Assembly (NCBI GenBank): GCA_910586425.1
Contig: CAJUHL010000005.1
Span: forward strand, 1 to 56,803
Reading direction: 5' to 3'
Length of the DNA: 56,803 nt
From: an uncultured Bacilli bacterium
GTDB taxonomy: Bacteria; Bacillota_I; Bacilli_A; RF39; UBA660
The notes under the pieces were generated by a model that saw nothing but the letters and a program-made list of their open reading frames with translations, was not told where the DNA came from and searched no databases. The first letter of the stretch is position 1; each line of letters begins with the position of its first letter. The translations under genes were made by a program, and so were the position numbers. Below are positions 1-8,735 of this stretch, in pieces.

Positions 1-26
1 AAACTAATGAATATTTATTCCATCAG

Positions 27-55
27 TTCACATCTTAAAGTATACATGATATAAT
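27..55 (+). promoter_or_regulatory. Sigma-A-type promoter of the ydcF-like gene
   Basis: TTCACA at 27-32 and TATAAT at 50-55 are separated by 17 bases, matching a housekeeping promoter in five of six positions at -35 and fully at -10. It lies 45 bases before the first gene. Confidence 0.6.
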
Positions 56-99
56 ATTTGTGTACTAATTATAAAAAATTGAAAAAAGTAGGTGTATAT

Positions 100-795
100 A
101 TGAAACTTTCTCAATTTAATAATAATTCTTTACAATCTATATATTATAATTTGAAAACACCAAATAATAAAGTTATATGTGACTTTACTGATGAACAAAT
201 TTCATCTATTGTTTTTAGCGGAATTGCAGATAATTTAGTGAACTGCGATATTGCAATTGTTTTTGGAAATAGTGATATGATTTTAGAGAGAGCGAAGAAG
301 GCAGTAGAAATGTATAGACAAGGTAGGGTTAAGCTATTATTGTTCACTGGTGGAATTAATGGTATAACAGCTACGGAACATAATATGTCAGAGGCAGAAA
401 AGATGGCACAACTAGCATATCAGTATGGTGTACCACAAGAATGTGTTTTGGTTGAGAGCCACTCTAATAATTCTTTTGAAAACGTAGAATGTTCAATTAA
501 TCTATTAAAAAAGACAATGGATGTGGATTCTATTACTAATATTATGATAATTACTTCTGATTTTCATTTGAAGAGGTGTTACTCTATTTTTTTAAAACAT
601 TTACCATATAAGAATTATACATTAATTGGTGTTAAGAATGGCTATTCTGACGAAGAAAATTGGACAAATTCAGAACTTTATTGGGGTTCTGGAAGAAGTA
701 TTGTTACATATGAGGCTAATATTTTAATTCAATATGCAAAAGATAATAAAATAGCAGACTTGGAAATTGAAAATTATCCTATAAATAGAAAGTAG
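100..795 (+). CDS. YdcF/ElyC-family (DUF218) protein
   Basis: A 231-residue cytosolic protein of the DUF218 family. The N-terminal half has a Rossmann-like strand ending in VFGNS, followed by an LLLFTGG strand-loop, a conserved Glu-rich helix (SEAEKMAQLA), an NSFENV motif and an IITSDFHLKR strand typical of the family. Members act on or sense cell-envelope precursors or bind nucleotides, but the exact substrate is unknown. ATG 100 was chosen because AGGTG lies five bases upstream; an in-frame TTG at 58 has no ribosome binding site and sits at the promoter. It is followed after 7 bases by a MazG-like gene and mutY, so probably one operon. Confidence 0.8.
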   Translation: MKLSQFNNNSLQSIYYNLKTPNNKVICDFTDEQISSIVFSGIADNLVNCDIAIVFGNSDMILERAKKAVEMYRQGRVKLLLFTGGINGITATEHNMSEAEKMAQLAYQYGVPQECVLVESHSNNSFENVECSINLLKKTMDVDSITNIMIITSDFHLKRCYSIFLKHLPYKNYTLIGVKNGYSDEENWTNSELYWGSGRSIVTYEANILIQYAKDNKIADLEIENYPINRK

Positions 796-802
796 GAATT
801 GT

Positions 803-1132
803 ATGGAAGAAAGAACAATTAGGCAAATTCAGGGTGAAGTTGATTTATGGGTAAATCAGTTTAAAAAACCTTACTTTTCCCCATTATCACAACTTGCATG
901 CATGGTGGAAGAAATAGGTGAGGTAGCACGCATTTTAAATATTATGTATGGTGATAAAAACAAGAAAAATAAAGAGATTCTAGCTGATTTGGAAGAAGAA
1001 TTAGGAGATTTATTTTTTAATATTGTTTGCTTGGCAAATTCCCAAAATATAAATTTAACAAATTGTTATTTTCGTAAATTGGATAAACTATATCAAAGGG
1101 ACAACATGAGATTTGAGAGAATTGATGGATAG
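803..1132 (+). CDS. MazG-like nucleotide pyrophosphohydrolase (YpjD type)
   Basis: A 109-residue all-alpha NTP pyrophosphohydrolase. The MazG metal motif is visible as MVEEIGEVARI followed about 30 residues later by EELGDLFFNI, giving the EExxE...ExxD pattern that binds magnesium. Family members hydrolyse non-canonical or excess (d)NTPs to the monophosphate, a house-cleaning role. The length fits the single-domain YpjD group (about 110 residues). The stop overlaps the start of mutY, another genome-protection gene, so translation is likely coupled. The exact nucleotide substrate cannot be read from sequence. Confidence 0.85.
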   Translation: MEERTIRQIQGEVDLWVNQFKKPYFSPLSQLACMVEEIGEVARILNIMYGDKNKKNKEILADLEEELGDLFFNIVCLANSQNINLTNCYFRKLDKLYQRDNMRFERIDG

Positions 1133-2192
1133 ACAAATGAAAAATAAAAATCAGGAGCAACCGATTTTAACAATCATTCCAGTATTGTTGGGCTGGTATT
1201 ATCAATTTAAAAGAGATTTACCATGGCGAAAAGATAAAGATGCTTATCATATATGGATATCAGAAATTATGCTGCAGCAAACAAGGGTAGAAGCTGTCAT
1301 AGATTATTATAATCGTTTCTTGAAACAAATTCCTGATTTGAAAACATTGGCTCATATTTCAGAGGATGATTTATTAAAACTTTGGCAAGGACTTGGTTAT
1401 TATAGTCGGGCACGTAATCTCCAAAAGGCAGCAAAACAATTAATTCAAGAAGGAAAAGATACCTTACCAAGCACGTATGCCGAATTACTGGAACTACCTG
1501 GAATTGGGACCTATACAGCAGGAGCAATTGCATCCATTGCTTATCAAGAACCAGTTCCTGCAGTAGATGGAAATGTACTACGGATTATAACACGTATCCT
1601 AGGCGCTTATGATGATATTGCCGATTCTAAAACGAAAACAAAATATGAGAATATATTGAAACCATATATGCCAGAAAAAGAGTCTGGAAATTTAAACCAA
1701 GCCATGATGGAATTGGGAGCAACTATATGCATTCCCAATGGTGCACCTAGATGTAATATATGTCCTGTTTCCTTTATTTGTCAAGCATATCAAAAGGGAC
1801 TACTTGCAGTATTACCTGTGAAAGCAAAAAAACAAAACAGAAAAATCATCAATAAAGTTGTTTTTGTTTTCCATTATGAAAATGAATATGCAATTCAGAA
1901 AAGGCCAGATCATGGACTACTTGCTTCTTTATATGAATTTCCCAATATTGATGATGTGATGAATTTAGAAGCATTCAGCCGCTATTGCGTTCAAAATAAT
2001 ATTTTCTACCAAACAATTGATTTATTAGGAGAATATAAACATGTATTTACTCATTTAGAGTGGAATATGAATTGCTATATTATTTCTTTATCCAAGAAAA
2101 TAGAAGACAAGTATATATGGGCAACAAAAGATGAATTATACACAAAATATTCTTTGCCTACAGCATTTTCAAAAATCTTAACTGATATATAA
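1125..2192 (+). CDS. mutY: A/G-specific adenine DNA glycosylase MutY
   Basis: Removes adenine mispaired with 8-oxoguanine in DNA. Catalytic Glu47 lies in SEIMLQQT, the helix-hairpin-helix is LPGIGTYTAGA (about 124-134) and catalytic Asp148 lies in VDGNVLR. A [4Fe-4S] cluster loop follows as Cys-x7-Cys-x2-Cys-x5-Cys; the first spacing is one longer than the x6 of E. coli MutY and Nth. The C-terminal third is the NUDIX-like domain that recognises 8-oxoG. At 355 residues the length is normal. ATG 1125 has GAGAG six bases upstream and overlaps the preceding stop. A second glycosylase, Nth, is encoded at 43.9 kb. Confidence 0.95.
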   Translation: MDRQMKNKNQEQPILTIIPVLLGWYYQFKRDLPWRKDKDAYHIWISEIMLQQTRVEAVIDYYNRFLKQIPDLKTLAHISEDDLLKLWQGLGYYSRARNLQKAAKQLIQEGKDTLPSTYAELLELPGIGTYTAGAIASIAYQEPVPAVDGNVLRIITRILGAYDDIADSKTKTKYENILKPYMPEKESGNLNQAMMELGATICIPNGAPRCNICPVSFICQAYQKGLLAVLPVKAKKQNRKIINKVVFVFHYENEYAIQKRPDHGLLASLYEFPNIDDVMNLEAFSRYCVQNNIFYQTIDLLGEYKHVFTHLEWNMNCYIISLSKKIEDKYIWATKDELYTKYSLPTAFSKILTDI

Positions 2193-2220
2193 GTTGTATT
2201 ATTGAATGGCCTAAAAGTGC

Positions 2221-2370
2221 TTGCTATAGAATTGCGTTTATGCTATGATGTATATAGCTGAATGGAATTTTATAACATAAAAAAATAAGAATACTTTTGG
2301 TTGTTGAGTACTTACCAAACAATGATTTCGGTGTACTTTAATCTATGATGGATTAGAGTACTATTTTTTT
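2221..2370 (+). ncRNA. Possible short terminated transcript or leader before thiI
   Basis: This gap between mutY and thiI has a good extended promoter (TTGCTA 2221-2226, 17-base spacer, TATGAT 2244-2249 preceded by TGC). It also has an intrinsic terminator: GTACTTTAATC at 2333-2343 pairs with GATTAGAGTAC ending at 2361, followed by a T run to 2370. The predicted RNA is about 110 nt. It contains a TTTGGT/ACCAAA hairpin and an AGTAC that could pair alternatively with the 5' arm of the terminator, as in an attenuator. There is no convincing ORF. The family was not recognised. The rest of the gap (2371-2525) shows only AT-rich sequence. Confidence 0.45.
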
Positions 2371-2539
2371 ATTGATAGAATTATAAGAAAAATCATTCAT
2401 AAAAGGATGATTTGAAATTGAAAAACTTTTTCTCTTTTATTAGAAAGGGATGTAAATAATTTTGTGTTAATTATTTTAAAATATAACATGATACTATTTA
2501 ATAATAGTTTAGCAATAATTTAAAAATGAGGTGATAAAT

Positions 2540-3715
2540 ATGGATCAATTATTAATGATAAAATATGGAGAATTAACAACCAAAAAGGCAAATCGAAATA
2601 CATTTATTACATTATTAACGAGTAATATTAAAAATATATTAAAGGAATATGAAATTACCATTCAAAAAGATAGGGTTCGTATGTATATTGCATGTCATTC
2701 TGTGGATTGTGATGCAATTGTTTGCAAATTAAAAAAAGTATTTGGAATTCATGGTATAGTGATTTGTCATAAAGTAAATACTAATATAGAGGATATAGAA
2801 GTAAAAATATTAGAATTGCTTCATAATGAGTCTTATCAAACCTTTAAAGTAGAAACCAAAAGAGCAGATAAGCGATTTCCTATTCCAAGTATGGAATTCA
2901 ATCAAAAAATAGGCGGTTTTGTTTTAAAAAATACTGCTTTAAAAGTAGATGTCCATCACCCAGATGTCAAAATTCACATTGAAATTCGTAATGAAGGAAC
3001 ATTCATTTATACCAATGAAGTGAAGGGAAATGGTGGATATCCCGTTGGCGTTCAAGGAAAAGGCTTACTTATGCTTTCTGGTGGAATTGATAGTCCTGTT
3101 GCAGGATATTTATCTTTAAAACGTGGAATTGATTTAGAATGTCTTTACTTTGAATCTCCTCCACATACCAGTTTAGAAGCGAAAAATAAAGTAATGACAC
3201 TCGCTTCTATTATCAATCAATATTCAGGAAATATAAAAGTCAATATTATACCATTTACCAAAATTCAAGAAGAAATTTACAAAAATGTTCCTGATAGTTA
3301 TATTATTACCATTATGAGAAGAATGATGTATCGTATTGCGGAAAGAATTTGTAAGTTACATAAGTGTAAGGTAATAATCAATGGAGAAAGTGTGGGACAA
3401 GTTGCAAGTCAAACATTAGATAGCATGGTTGTAATCAATTCAGTTACCAATTTACCTGTGATTCGACCAGTTGCTTGTATGGATAAATTAGAAATCATTG
3501 AATTTGCAAAAAAGATTGAAACGTATGAAACAAGTATTTTGCCATACGAAGATTGTTGTACGATTTTTTTACCAAAGCATCCTGTCATTTATCCTAATAT
3601 AGAAAAAGCCATTCTCTATGAAAATCTGTTTGACTATGAAACATTGATAGAAGAATGTATTACTCATATGGAAACTATTACTACATTTGAAACGAGCCAC
3701 AATTCTTATTTATAA
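2540..3715 (+). CDS. thiI: tRNA 4-thiouridine synthetase ThiI
   Basis: Adenylates U8 of tRNA and transfers sulfur to make 4-thiouridine; in many bacteria it also feeds sulfur to thiamine synthesis. A THUMP RNA-binding domain occupies roughly residues 60-165. The PP-loop ATP pyrophosphatase motif LSGGIDSPVAG is at about 179-189. There is no C-terminal rhodanese domain, as is usual in Bacillota, and the 391-residue length fits this short form. ATG 2540 has GAGGTG six bases upstream; the in-frame GTG at 2531 overlaps that site. The cysteine desulfurase usually next to thiI in Bacillus is absent here, so sulfur must come from elsewhere. Confidence 0.93.
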   Translation: MDQLLMIKYGELTTKKANRNTFITLLTSNIKNILKEYEITIQKDRVRMYIACHSVDCDAIVCKLKKVFGIHGIVICHKVNTNIEDIEVKILELLHNESYQTFKVETKRADKRFPIPSMEFNQKIGGFVLKNTALKVDVHHPDVKIHIEIRNEGTFIYTNEVKGNGGYPVGVQGKGLLMLSGGIDSPVAGYLSLKRGIDLECLYFESPPHTSLEAKNKVMTLASIINQYSGNIKVNIIPFTKIQEEIYKNVPDSYIITIMRRMMYRIAERICKLHKCKVIINGESVGQVASQTLDSMVVINSVTNLPVIRPVACMDKLEIIEFAKKIETYETSILPYEDCCTIFLPKHPVIYPNIEKAILYENLFDYETLIEECITHMETITTFETSHNSYL

Positions 3716-3791
3716 CCATAAATTACCATTCAAAAAATAGTATGAAAAAAAACTCCATGGACATGATATTAGTGTACAGGAGGTGAAACAT

Positions 3792-3998
3792 ATGAAAAAC
3801 AATACTAATAAAATGGTAGTTCCTGGAGCTAAACAAGCTATCGATAAGATGAAATATGAAATCGCTAGTGAATTAGGTGTTAACATGGGACCAGATGCAA
3901 CTAGTAGAGCTAACGGATCAGTTGGTGGTGAAATTACTAGACGTTTAGTTCAAATGGGTGAACAACATTTAGGTGGTTCAAATTACCAAGCTAAATAA
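3792..3998 (+). CDS. Alpha/beta-type small acid-soluble spore protein
   Basis: A 68-residue SASP that coats spore DNA and protects it from UV and heat. The germination-protease cleavage region is [10 protein letters not shown], and the conserved C-terminal DNA-binding block runs [17 protein letters not shown] 3792 has a strong AGGAGGTG seven bases upstream. A paralogue follows at 4112; each gene has its own terminator, so they are probably separate forespore transcripts. No clean sigma-G promoter could be fixed by eye. Together with spo0A this is direct evidence that the organism makes endospores. Confidence 0.95.
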   Translation: MKNNTNKMVVPGAKQAIDKMKYEIASELGVNMGPDATSRANGSVGGEITRRLVQMGEQHLGGSNYQAK

Positions 3999-4011
3999 TG
4001 ACTATAAAATG

Positions 4012-4038
4012 GACAGTGAAACGTTACTGTCTTTTTTT
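4012..4038 (+). terminator. Intrinsic terminator after the first SASP gene
   Basis: GACAGT 4012-4017 pairs with ACTGTC 4026-4031 and is followed by seven T residues. Confidence 0.85.
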
Positions 4039-4111
4039 AGAACTATCAAAAATTACCACCTATATATTTTATGTGCTAGGAAATAATAATAGTATAAGGT
4101 GGTGAGCTGTA

Positions 4112-4309
4112 ATGAGTCATTTGAATAATAAATTAGTTGTTCCTGGTTCAAAACAGGCAATTGAAAATTTAAAATATGAAATCGCAAATGAATTAGGTAT
4201 CACTTTAGGAGCCGATACGACTTCTAGATTAAATGGTACCGTTGGTGGCGAAATGACAAGAAGGCTCGTTCGTTTAGGTGAACAAGCTTTAGAAAGTCAA
4301 AATCGATAA
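4112..4309 (+). CDS. Alpha/beta-type small acid-soluble spore protein (second copy)
   Basis: A 65-residue paralogue of the preceding SASP, sharing the KYEIANELG cleavage region and the [14 protein letters not shown] block. It is a structural protein of the spore core that binds DNA. ATG 4112 follows AAGGTGGTGAG. The divergence between the two copies ([10 protein letters not shown] versus [10 protein letters not shown]) is typical of members of a SASP family kept in parallel rather than of a recent duplication. Confidence 0.95.
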   Translation: MSHLNNKLVVPGSKQAIENLKYEIANELGITLGADTTSRLNGTVGGEMTRRLVRLGEQALESQNR

Positions 4310-4312
4310 AAC

Positions 4313-4337
4313 AAAAGAACAGTAGCCCTGTTCTTTT
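4313..4337 (+). terminator. Intrinsic terminator after the second SASP gene
   Basis: AAAAGAACAG at 4313-4322 pairs perfectly with CTGTTCTTTT at 4328-4337, with a five-base loop and a U-rich 3' arm. Confidence 0.85.
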
Positions 4338-4564
4338 CTAGAATAAAAATATATTTCTTAACTATAAATCAATAATTAGGAAAATACCATTTATAAAAAA
4401 TGTGCTTATGTTGGCTTTTATTTATACCTCTATAATATATCTTCAACACATGTATCAGTACAAAACAAAAAAGCCCATATTATGATGTCTACTTTCAAAG
4501 GTGCATTTCAATTATAAGGCTTTTATTAATTATTCTATACTTTATACACATCCGATTTTAAAAG

Positions 4565-5002
4565 TTATTTGCATTGATAATTCTGTTTTTCAAATGTTTG
4601 TTTGGCGTCATTAAAATTTTGTTTTGTATCTACGATATCTAAACTCTTTTTGCTCGCTTCATCCATTTTTGAAAGATCTATATTTACCGCAATTTTGATG
4701 TTATTTTTATCTGTTGTAGATGTCACTTCAAATCCATTCATTCCTTCAAATCCTGTAAAAACACCTTTCAATGATTCTTCTAATTGTTGGATATAAACTG
4801 AATAATTTTCTGCAACGGCGATATCTTCAATATATTCTACTTTTGTAATCGTATCTTTTTTGAAAGTGATAGTATATGTTTCTTTCTTGTTCATAATAGA
4901 AGAATTATCCTCTTTGGAACATTTTAATGTTTTGTTAGAACCGCAGCCTGTTACGATACTAATCATTATAATGGTAAAACAAACGACTAAATACTTCTTC
5001 AT
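4565..5002 (-). CDS. Small lipoprotein of unknown function
   Basis: A 145-residue secreted lipoprotein. The N-terminus is a signal peptide (MKKYLVV, hydrophobic stretch) ending in the lipobox VTGCGS, so Cys20 is the expected lipidated residue. The remaining part is hydrophilic with a YTITFKKDTITKVEY strand pattern resembling DUF1307/YehR-type lipoproteins; this match is from memory of the pattern and weak. The C-terminus carries a further Cys. It is oriented with clpP on the minus strand and starts 54 bases after the clpP stop, so the two may be co-transcribed. Function cannot be inferred. Confidence 0.65.
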   Translation of the reverse strand: MKKYLVVCFTIIMISIVTGCGSNKTLKCSKEDNSSIMNKKETYTITFKKDTITKVEYIEDIAVAENYSVYIQQLEESLKGVFTGFEGMNGFEVTSTTDKNNIKIAVNIDLSKMDEASKKSLDIVDTKQNFNDAKQTFEKQNYQCK

Positions 5003-5055
5003 TTTCTTTCCTCCCTAATGTTAGAATAATAAAAAATCCTATTTTTGTCAAGCAT

Positions 5056-5625
5056 TTATAGGATTTTATCAACAATGCCATATGCTAGGGATTCTTCGGC
5101 ACTTAAAAAATAATCTCTTTCTGTATCTACCTCAATGGTTTTCAAATCTTTTCCTGTATTTTTAGAAAGCATATGATTTAATTTATCACGCAATTTTAAA
5201 ATGCGTTCTGCTGCAATTTTGATTTCTGTCGCCTGTCCTTGAGCACCCCCTAAAGGCTGATGTATCATCACTTCACTATTGGGAAGACAACACCTTTTTC
5301 CTTTTGTTCCACTAGACAACAAGAACGCAGCCATACTTGCTGCCATTCCTACACATATAGTTGAAACATCACTTTTGATAAAATGCATTGTATCATAGAT
5401 AGCCATTCCAGCAGTGACACTCCCACCTGGAGAATTGATATAAATGCTAATATCATCATGGTTGATGGAATCTAAATATAATAGTTGGGCAACAATGGTA
5501 TTCGAATTAATATCGTCAATTTCACCACATAAAATAATAATTCGATCTTTTAATAATCGTGAATATATATCATAAGCACGCTCTCCATTGTTACTTTTTT
5601 CAATTACAGTTGGTACTAAACTCAT
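5056..5625 (-). CDS. clpP: ATP-dependent Clp protease proteolytic subunit
   Basis: Serine protease that forms the tetradecameric barrel serving ClpX and ClpC in protein quality control and regulated proteolysis. The catalytic triad is visible as Ser97 in GMAASMAA, His122 in [10 protein letters not shown] and Asp171 in [10 protein letters not shown]. At 189 residues it is full length. The start has a well placed AGGATG-type site, and the gene diverges from the nucleoside kinase gene. No CtsR or HrcA operator was recognised upstream. Confidence 0.95.
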   Translation of the reverse strand: MSLVPTVIEKSNNGERAYDIYSRLLKDRIIILCGEIDDINSNTIVAQLLYLDSINHDDISIYINSPGGSVTAGMAIYDTMHFIKSDVSTICVGMAASMAAFLLSSGTKGKRCCLPNSEVMIHQPLGGAQGQATEIKIAAERILKLRDKLNHMLSKNTGKDLKTIEVDTERDYFLSAEESLAYGIVDKIL

Positions 5626-5743
5626 GCAATCATCCTCTCTATTTATATCATAGGATAGAATTCGATTGTTTATTCAAAAAAAGATGTGACAAAATTACAC
5701 TTTTTTGATAAAATGAGTATAGTATAAGAATAAGAGGGATATT

Positions 5744-7405
5744 ATGCCAAGAACCATTAAAGTAAATTATAAAGATTTGGAAACCAAAGAATTCCCAGTA
5801 GGCGCGACGTTACTGGAAATTAGTCATGCCTTTGATCGCTACTATAATTATCCAATACTAGTAGGAAATGTAGACAATAATATTACGGAATTAAATGAGC
5901 CAATGACAAGAAGCTGCACCGTTGATTTTTATGATCGAAGTAGCGGAGTTGGAAATAGTATATATGGTAGAACCGCACAACTGATATTGATTTTGGCAAT
6001 CAAACGGGTTTTAGGTGAAAAAGCGGAAGTAATTATTGAGCATTCTATTGATAAAGGTTTTTATTGTGAAATTGAAAATGTTTCTATTGATAAAAAAGTA
6101 GTCAAGCAAATTGAAGATGAAATGTATGAAATTTCAAATCAGGATTTATTAATTCAGAAGGTGAGTGTGTCACGTTTTGATGCAATGAAATATTTTAAAA
6201 AGAAAAAGCAATTGGATAAGGTAAAAGTATTAAAATATATTAGTAACAGCTATATTAATTTGTATCGGATTGATGATTTGTATGACTATTTTTATGGAGA
6301 ACTTGCTTATAGTACAAAACAAATCGATGATTTTAAATTGACGTTTATTAAAGACAATGGATTTGTGTTAAGTTATCCTACCATGTATAACCCAGAGTGT
6401 ACGTTGGATTATATGCACCATAGTATGCTCTTTGATACATTTTTGAGTTATACCAAATGGGGAAATCAAATTGGCATTCGAAATGCAGCTGATTTAAATG
6501 AAATTGTATCACAAGGAAGATATAATGAGTTAATTCGTTTGTCAGAAGCTTATTATAATAGTCAATTATCTCGTATTGCAGATGAAATTGCTGAAAATCA
6601 TAAAAAAATAAAATTAATCTTAATCGCTGGACCTTCCTCATCTGGAAAAACAACGACTTCCAAAAAATTAGAAGTTTATTTGCAAAGTAAGGGAATTCAA
6701 ACGCATCAAATTTCTATCGACGATTATTTTTATGATCGAGACAAAACACCAAGATTAGAAAATGGGGAACTTGATTTTGAATCTTTGAATGCAGTAGATG
6801 TTACATTATTTAATAAACACTTAACCAAATTGTTAGATGGTGAGAAAGTAGAATTGCCAGAATACAATTTTGTTCTTGGTAAAAGAGAATACAAAGGAAA
6901 AACATTACAAATAGGAGAGGACGATGTGATTGTCATTGAAGGATTGCATGGGTTAAATGATGATTTGACAATTTCAATTGAACGAAGAAATAAATTTAAA
7001 ATTTATATCAGTCCTCTTACACAATTGAATATCGATAATCATAATCGAATTCATACCAGTGATACTCGGAAGTTAAGGAGAATTGTTCGTGACAATAAAT
7101 ATCGTTCCCATAGCGCGACAGATACATTGAAAATGTGGAAAAGCATTCGCGAAGGGGAAGAAAAGTATATATTTCCATATCAAGATCAGGCAGACGCTAT
7201 GATTAATTCTGCTTTGTTATATGAACTTGGCATATTAAAAACGTATGCAGAACCTCTTTTGTTTTCTGTTTCTGAAGATGATGAAATGTATCCAGAAGCA
7301 TTACGTTTGATTAATTTTTTAAGGAATTTTTTGCCAATCCCAAGTGATGATATACCAAACGATTCTATTTTAAGAGAATTCATTGGAGAAAGTTGTTTTC
7401 GATAA
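5744..7405 (+). CDS. TGS-domain nucleoside (uridine-type) kinase
   Basis: A 553-residue protein with the ThrRS-like architecture found in many Bacillota: an N-terminal TGS domain (about 1-65), a threonyl-tRNA synthetase second-additional-domain-like segment (about 66-230), and a C-terminal phosphoribulokinase/uridine kinase domain. The Walker A motif GPSSSGKTTTS is at about 296-306 and HQISIDDYFYDRD follows it. The kinase probably phosphorylates uridine or cytidine using ATP; the role of the tRNA-synthetase-like part is unknown. It is followed after 17 bases by gap, so the two are likely co-transcribed. Confidence 0.85.
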   Translation: MPRTIKVNYKDLETKEFPVGATLLEISHAFDRYYNYPILVGNVDNNITELNEPMTRSCTVDFYDRSSGVGNSIYGRTAQLILILAIKRVLGEKAEVIIEHSIDKGFYCEIENVSIDKKVVKQIEDEMYEISNQDLLIQKVSVSRFDAMKYFKKKKQLDKVKVLKYISNSYINLYRIDDLYDYFYGELAYSTKQIDDFKLTFIKDNGFVLSYPTMYNPECTLDYMHHSMLFDTFLSYTKWGNQIGIRNAADLNEIVSQGRYNELIRLSEAYYNSQLSRIADEIAENHKKIKLILIAGPSSSGKTTTSKKLEVYLQSKGIQTHQISIDDYFYDRDKTPRLENGELDFESLNAVDVTLFNKHLTKLLDGEKVELPEYNFVLGKREYKGKTLQIGEDDVIVIEGLHGLNDDLTISIERRNKFKIYISPLTQLNIDNHNRIHTSDTRKLRRIVRDNKYRSHSATDTLKMWKSIREGEEKYIFPYQDQADAMINSALLYELGILKTYAEPLLFSVSEDDEMYPEALRLINFLRNFLPIPSDDIPNDSILREFIGESCFR

Positions 7406-7422
7406 TAGAAAGAAGGAATAAA

Positions 7423-8430
7423 ATGACAAGAGTTGCGATTAATGGTTTTGGAAGAATTGGTAGACTTGTATTTCGAATAATAGAAGAAACACCTAATTTA
7501 GAAGTAGTTGCGATCAACGATTTAACAGATGCGGAACAATTAGCGTACCTATTAAAATATGATACCTCTCATCGTGTATATTTAAAAGAGGAAATATCAT
7601 TTGAAGGAAATGAGTTAATTGTTAATGGAAGACATATCCCTGTTTATGCAGAAAAAGATCCTTCACAGTTACCATGGAAGGAATTACAGATAGATCAAGT
7701 GATGGAATGTACAGGTGTTTTTACTGAAAAAGAAAAAGCACATGCCCATATTGATGCTGGGGCAAAGCATGTTATTATTTCTGCTCCTGCAAAGGGAGAT
7801 TTAAAAACAATTGTATATCATGTGAATGAAGAAAGGCTAGATGGTAGTGAGGAAATTATTAGTGCAGCTAGTTGTACAACCAACTGCTTGGCACCAGTTC
7901 TCTCTATTCTAGAAAAGGAATATGGAATTATATCTGGATATATGACGACCATTCACGCATATACAGGAGATCAAGCGGTACTAGATGTTGCTCACAAAAA
8001 AGGAATTCGTTCCCGCCGAGGACGTGCAGCCGCTGCTAACATTGTTCCAACTTCTACTGGTGCAGCCAGTGCGATAGGCGAGGTTATTCCACAGTTAAAG
8101 GGAAAATTGGATGGAAGTGCAGTACGTGTTCCTACAACTACGGGTTCGATGATTGATTTGACATTGCGATTGAAACGAAATGTAACAGTAGAAGAAATCA
8201 ATCGTTGCTTTTTAAATCATCAAAATGAGACCATTCAATATACAGAAGATCCAATTGTATCGAGTGACATAATTGGTTCTTATACTGGCGCTTTGGTAGA
8301 TGGATTATTAACTGATGTTCTTGAAGTCGATGGAGAACAGCTTGTAAAAGTTGTGGCGTGGTATGATAATGAAATGGGCTATAGTGCACAAATGGTAAGA
8401 TTAGCTTCTTATTTTGCTACCAAATTTTAA
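7423..8430 (+). CDS. gap: Glyceraldehyde-3-phosphate dehydrogenase, type I
   Basis: Oxidises glyceraldehyde 3-phosphate with NAD+ and phosphate to 1,3-bisphosphoglycerate in glycolysis. The NAD-binding INGFGRIGR is at 6-14, the catalytic Cys151 lies in ASCTTNCLAP, and His178 lies in TTIHAYTGDQ. At 335 residues it is a normal length. ATG 7423 has AGAAGGA upstream; an in-frame extension to 7393 overlaps the previous gene and lacks the family start. The phosphoglycerate kinase gene follows 305 bases downstream. Confidence 0.95.
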   Translation: MTRVAINGFGRIGRLVFRIIEETPNLEVVAINDLTDAEQLAYLLKYDTSHRVYLKEEISFEGNELIVNGRHIPVYAEKDPSQLPWKELQIDQVMECTGVFTEKEKAHAHIDAGAKHVIISAPAKGDLKTIVYHVNEERLDGSEEIISAASCTTNCLAPVLSILEKEYGIISGYMTTIHAYTGDQAVLDVAHKKGIRSRRGRAAAANIVPTSTGAASAIGEVIPQLKGKLDGSAVRVPTTTGSMIDLTLRLKRNVTVEEINRCFLNHQNETIQYTEDPIVSSDIIGSYTGALVDGLLTDVLEVDGEQLVKVVAWYDNEMGYSAQMVRLASYFATKF

Positions 8431-8613
8431 TAGGTTATTGTAATATCAAATGGGGGAATCATCCCTTTTTTGATGGCGAAACTATAATGATTTGTATGAG
8501 TGAAAAGATTGCTGTAAAAGAATAGTAAGGATAGATGGAGTACTATATAGGTTGTTTGAATTGTTTTGCAATATAGTAAGTATTTATTTTTTCTTTTAAA
8601 ATAGTGATTGGTA

Positions 8614-8642
8614 TTGATAAAAAATGGAAAAAGATATAAAAT
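8614..8642 (+). promoter_or_regulatory. Candidate promoter of pgk
   Basis: TTGATA 8614-8619 and TAAAAT 8637-8642 are separated by 17 bases. This would give pgk a leader of roughly 85 bases. The rest of the 305-base gap between gap and pgk holds only a weak GGGA/TCCC hairpin plus T run near 8454-8470. Confidence 0.45.
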
Positions 8643-8735
8643 AAAAAAGAAACATAAAACTTTATTATGGGGTTTCAAAATGAGATTGTATAACAATAGT
8701 TTATTGAAAACAATATAAAGATTATAGGAGGTCTT

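Noticed and set aside
3741..3771. Sigma-G promoter before the first SASP gene
   Set aside because: TGAAAA and CATGATA are present but the spacing (13 bases) does not fit; expected on biological grounds but not shown.
4466..4535. Terminator of the minus-strand lipoprotein gene
   Set aside because: AAAAGCC and GGCTTTT could pair, but the loop of more than 50 bases makes it weak.
6378..6653. Long minus-strand frames inside core genes
   Set aside because: They are antisense shadows of well-supported genes in AT-rich DNA and lack start sites.
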